Source: Thermogutta sp. (GTDB lineage: Bacteria > Planctomycetota > Planctomycetia > Pirellulales > Thermoguttaceae). Taken from it: DNA of 16,018 nt. Below are positions 14,585 through 16,018 of this stretch, piece after piece. The stretch's first letter is position 1; each line of letters opens with the position of its first letter. The position numbers were made by a program, and so were the translations under genes. Location: assembly GCF_014359955.1 (NCBI RefSeq), contig NZ_JACIYL010000014.1, positions 1-16,018 of the forward strand. Reading direction: 5' to 3'. The notes beneath the pieces are model-generated. The model was given only the letters and a program-made list of their open reading frames with translations. It did no database searches and was not told the origin of the DNA.

Positions 14585-14613
14585 TTGAAGCCCTGCCAGC
14601 CGTGCCGTAATAT
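14585..14613 (+). promoter_or_regulatory. Candidate promoter for the downstream oxidoreductase
   Basis: TTGAAG (14585-14590, four of six matches) and TAATAT (14608-14613, four of six) are 17 nt apart in the 163-bp spacer after rbsK. The start near 14620 would give a leader of about 97 nt. An overlapping TATAAG (14611-14616) is an alternative -10. Confidence 0.3.
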
Positions 14614-14716
14614 AAGCGGCAACGATTGGCGGTCCGAGTCGTCCATCCGCAGGTAGCAATGGTGTTTCCCTGCCTTTTTGTCCATCTGCGTTTTGGTGGT
14701 GGAGGTGAAAACAAAG

Positions 14717-15964
14717 ATGAGTGCGCTGCGATTTGGACTGGTCGGCGGGGGTTTTTACGCGCGGTTTCAACTGCGAGCACTGGAACAGGTTCGGGGAGTG
14801 GAGGTGGCGGGCCTTGTGTCGCGCCGGCCACCGGAAGCAATTGCCCAGTATGTCCGTGAAAAAAGATTGGGGGAGGGGCGAATCTTTTCCAGTGTCCGAG
14901 AAATGGCCCATCATGTCGATGTTGTAGCCATTTATGCCCCCAATTTTGCTCGAGTTGCCATCGTTGAAGAAATAGCCCAGGCGCTGGAGAATGGGGCGAA
15001 ACTCCGGGCGGTGATCTGCGATAAACCGCTTGCTCGGAATCTCCGGGAAGCCAATCAAATGATTGCGCGCTTGGAACCGTTCGGTGTGCCACTCATTTAT
15101 TATGAAAATCAACTCCACATGAAGGCCGTCAAAGCGGCCAGGACACAGCTCGAACCGGTAATGAAAACAATGGGACCGCTTGCACTGGTGCGGGCCTCGG
15201 AGGAGCACGCAGGCCCGCACTCCGCATGGTTTTGGGATCCCACGCAGCAGGGCGGCGGTGTGATGACGGACATGGGCTGCCACAGCGTGGCGGTCGCGTG
15301 GTACCTTCTGACCCCGCCCGGAAAGCCGCTGGGATATTTGCAGCCGGTGTCTGTACAGGCGGATCTTGCGCTTTTGAAATGGGGCCGACCCGAATGGCGG
15401 GAGCAGCTCAAGGCGCGCTTCGGGGTCGATTATACAAAAACTCCCGCGGATGACTTTGCAACCGGGCTGATTACCTTCCGTAATCCTGAAACCAACGTTC
15501 TCAGCAAAGCACAGTTCACGGTCTCGTGGATGTACGACAAGCAGGGCCTGCGTGTGATGATCGACGGCCTGGGACCTGGATATGCGTTCGAGTTCAACAC
15601 GCTTCGCTCTCCCCTCGAAGTGTTCGTGGGGGACGTCGCAGCGGTAGCTGTTGCCGACGCCGAAGCGGCTCTGGAAAAGCAACAGGCCACGCGAGGGCTG
15701 CTCACCGTCCAGCCTAATGAAGCAGACCTCTATGGATACGTGGATGAAAATATCGACGCCGTCGATGCGATCCTCACCGGGCGGCCAGCGCTGATGGATT
15801 GGCATTTCGGCCGTGAGGTGGTTAAACTGACGATGGCGGCCTACCTGTCGTCGGAAAGAAAAGCGGCTGTGGATCTGACCGATCCGGCGACCGTGGAATT
15901 TCTCGAGAATTACATTCCGTTGATTCAACAGGGGAGAGGCTGCGAGGTACTCTACCTTCCCTGA
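14717..15964 (+). CDS. Gfo/Idh/MocA family oxidoreductase (NAD(P)-dependent, substrate unknown)
   Basis: This 415-residue protein begins with a Rossmann glycine loop, ALRFGLVGGGFYARF (3-17). It has the family DKP variant of EKP (102-104, Lys103 as the catalytic lysine), YYENQLHMKAVKAA, and the substrate region HAGPHSAWFWD then GGGVMTDMGCHS with His189 as the likely catalytic histidine. Such enzymes oxidise or reduce sugars, inositols or related polyols, and glycoside-type activities also occur. Some family members are exported, but no signal peptide is seen here. ATG 14717 was chosen over an in-frame ATG at 14678 because GGAGGTGA (14701-14708) lies 8 nt upstream and the Rossmann fold starts directly after. 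Downstream bases 15965-16018 hold no feature. It shares the strand with rbsK, but no common pathway can be shown. The 511-residue opposite frame is a shadow. Confidence 0.9.
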   Translation: MSALRFGLVGGGFYARFQLRALEQVRGVEVAGLVSRRPPEAIAQYVREKRLGEGRIFSSVREMAHHVDVVAIYAPNFARVAIVEEIAQALENGAKLRAVICDKPLARNLREANQMIARLEPFGVPLIYYENQLHMKAVKAARTQLEPVMKTMGPLALVRASEEHAGPHSAWFWDPTQQGGGVMTDMGCHSVAVAWYLLTPPGKPLGYLQPVSVQADLALLKWGRPEWREQLKARFGVDYTKTPADDFATGLITFRNPETNVLSKAQFTVSWMYDKQGLRVMIDGLGPGYAFEFNTLRSPLEVFVGDVAAVAVADAEAALEKQQATRGLLTVQPNEADLYGYVDENIDAVDAILTGRPALMDWHFGREVVKLTMAAYLSSERKAAVDLTDPATVEFLENYIPLIQQGRGCEVLYLP

Positions 15965-16018
15965 AACCGCGTAAAACCAACGACCGCAGTTATCTGATGT
16001 AAAACCCGAGTAAATTAT

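Noticed and set aside
14393-15928. A 511-residue open frame on the minus strand across rbsK and the second oxidoreductase
   Set aside because: The plus strand carries full-length proteins with intact family motifs. The minus frame has no recognisable domain and is a shadow of GC-rich codon use.
1-16018. Search for a defence system, CRISPR array, insertion sequence or biosynthetic cluster
   Set aside because: No array of direct repeats, no transposase, nuclease or reverse transcriptase motif and no cluster of synthases was seen on either strand.

Overview
The window reads as a piece of a bacterial chromosome, most likely from a planctomycete. This is inference from gene content: a YidC with a PDZ-like insert and a long basic tail, two Gfo/Idh/MocA-type oxidoreductases, an MJ0042-type zinc-ribbon membrane protein, a Tad/CpaF ATPase, and wide spacers between genes. 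No 16S or other marker gene is present to prove it. The DNA looks moderately GC-rich and uniform; I counted nothing and saw no insertion sequence, phage gene, CRISPR array or att site.

Layout. Bases 1-666 (minus strand) hold the N-terminal part of a TPR protein that runs off the left edge. A tRNA-Thr(CGT) lies behind it on the same strand (815-887). Five plus-strand genes or gene-sized units follow: a CpaF/TadA-type secretion ATPase (1620-2735), an atypical Gfo/Idh/MocA-like protein that lacks the usual catalytic motifs (3082-4095), an unrecognised two-helix membrane protein (4439-6001) that may be translationally coupled to a nine-codon leader ORF, and an MJ0042 zinc-ribbon/transmembrane protein (6203-7165). 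A GT-C (PMT/ArnT-like) glycosyltransferase lies on the minus strand (7190-9130), converging on the zinc-ribbon gene.

From 9582 the plus strand carries yidC (membrane protein insertase), mnmE (tRNA modification GTPase), rbsK (ribokinase) and a second, canonical Gfo/Idh/MocA oxidoreductase. The yidC-mnmE adjacency is widely conserved in bacteria. The usual upstream partners rpmH and rnpA are missing here, and a divergent glycosyltransferase takes their place.

How the genes fit together. yidC and mnmE are housekeeping functions (membrane insertion and wobble-uridine modification). rbsK and the downstream oxidoreductase suggest sugar metabolism, but no transporter or regulator accompanies them. 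The cpaF gene lacks TadB/TadC partners in the window. I see no convincing defence, mobile or biosynthetic system. The most unusual items are the unrecognised membrane protein with its leader ORF, the motif-less oxidoreductase homologue, the extra segments in YidC and MnmE, and a few inverted-repeat structures in the long spacers.
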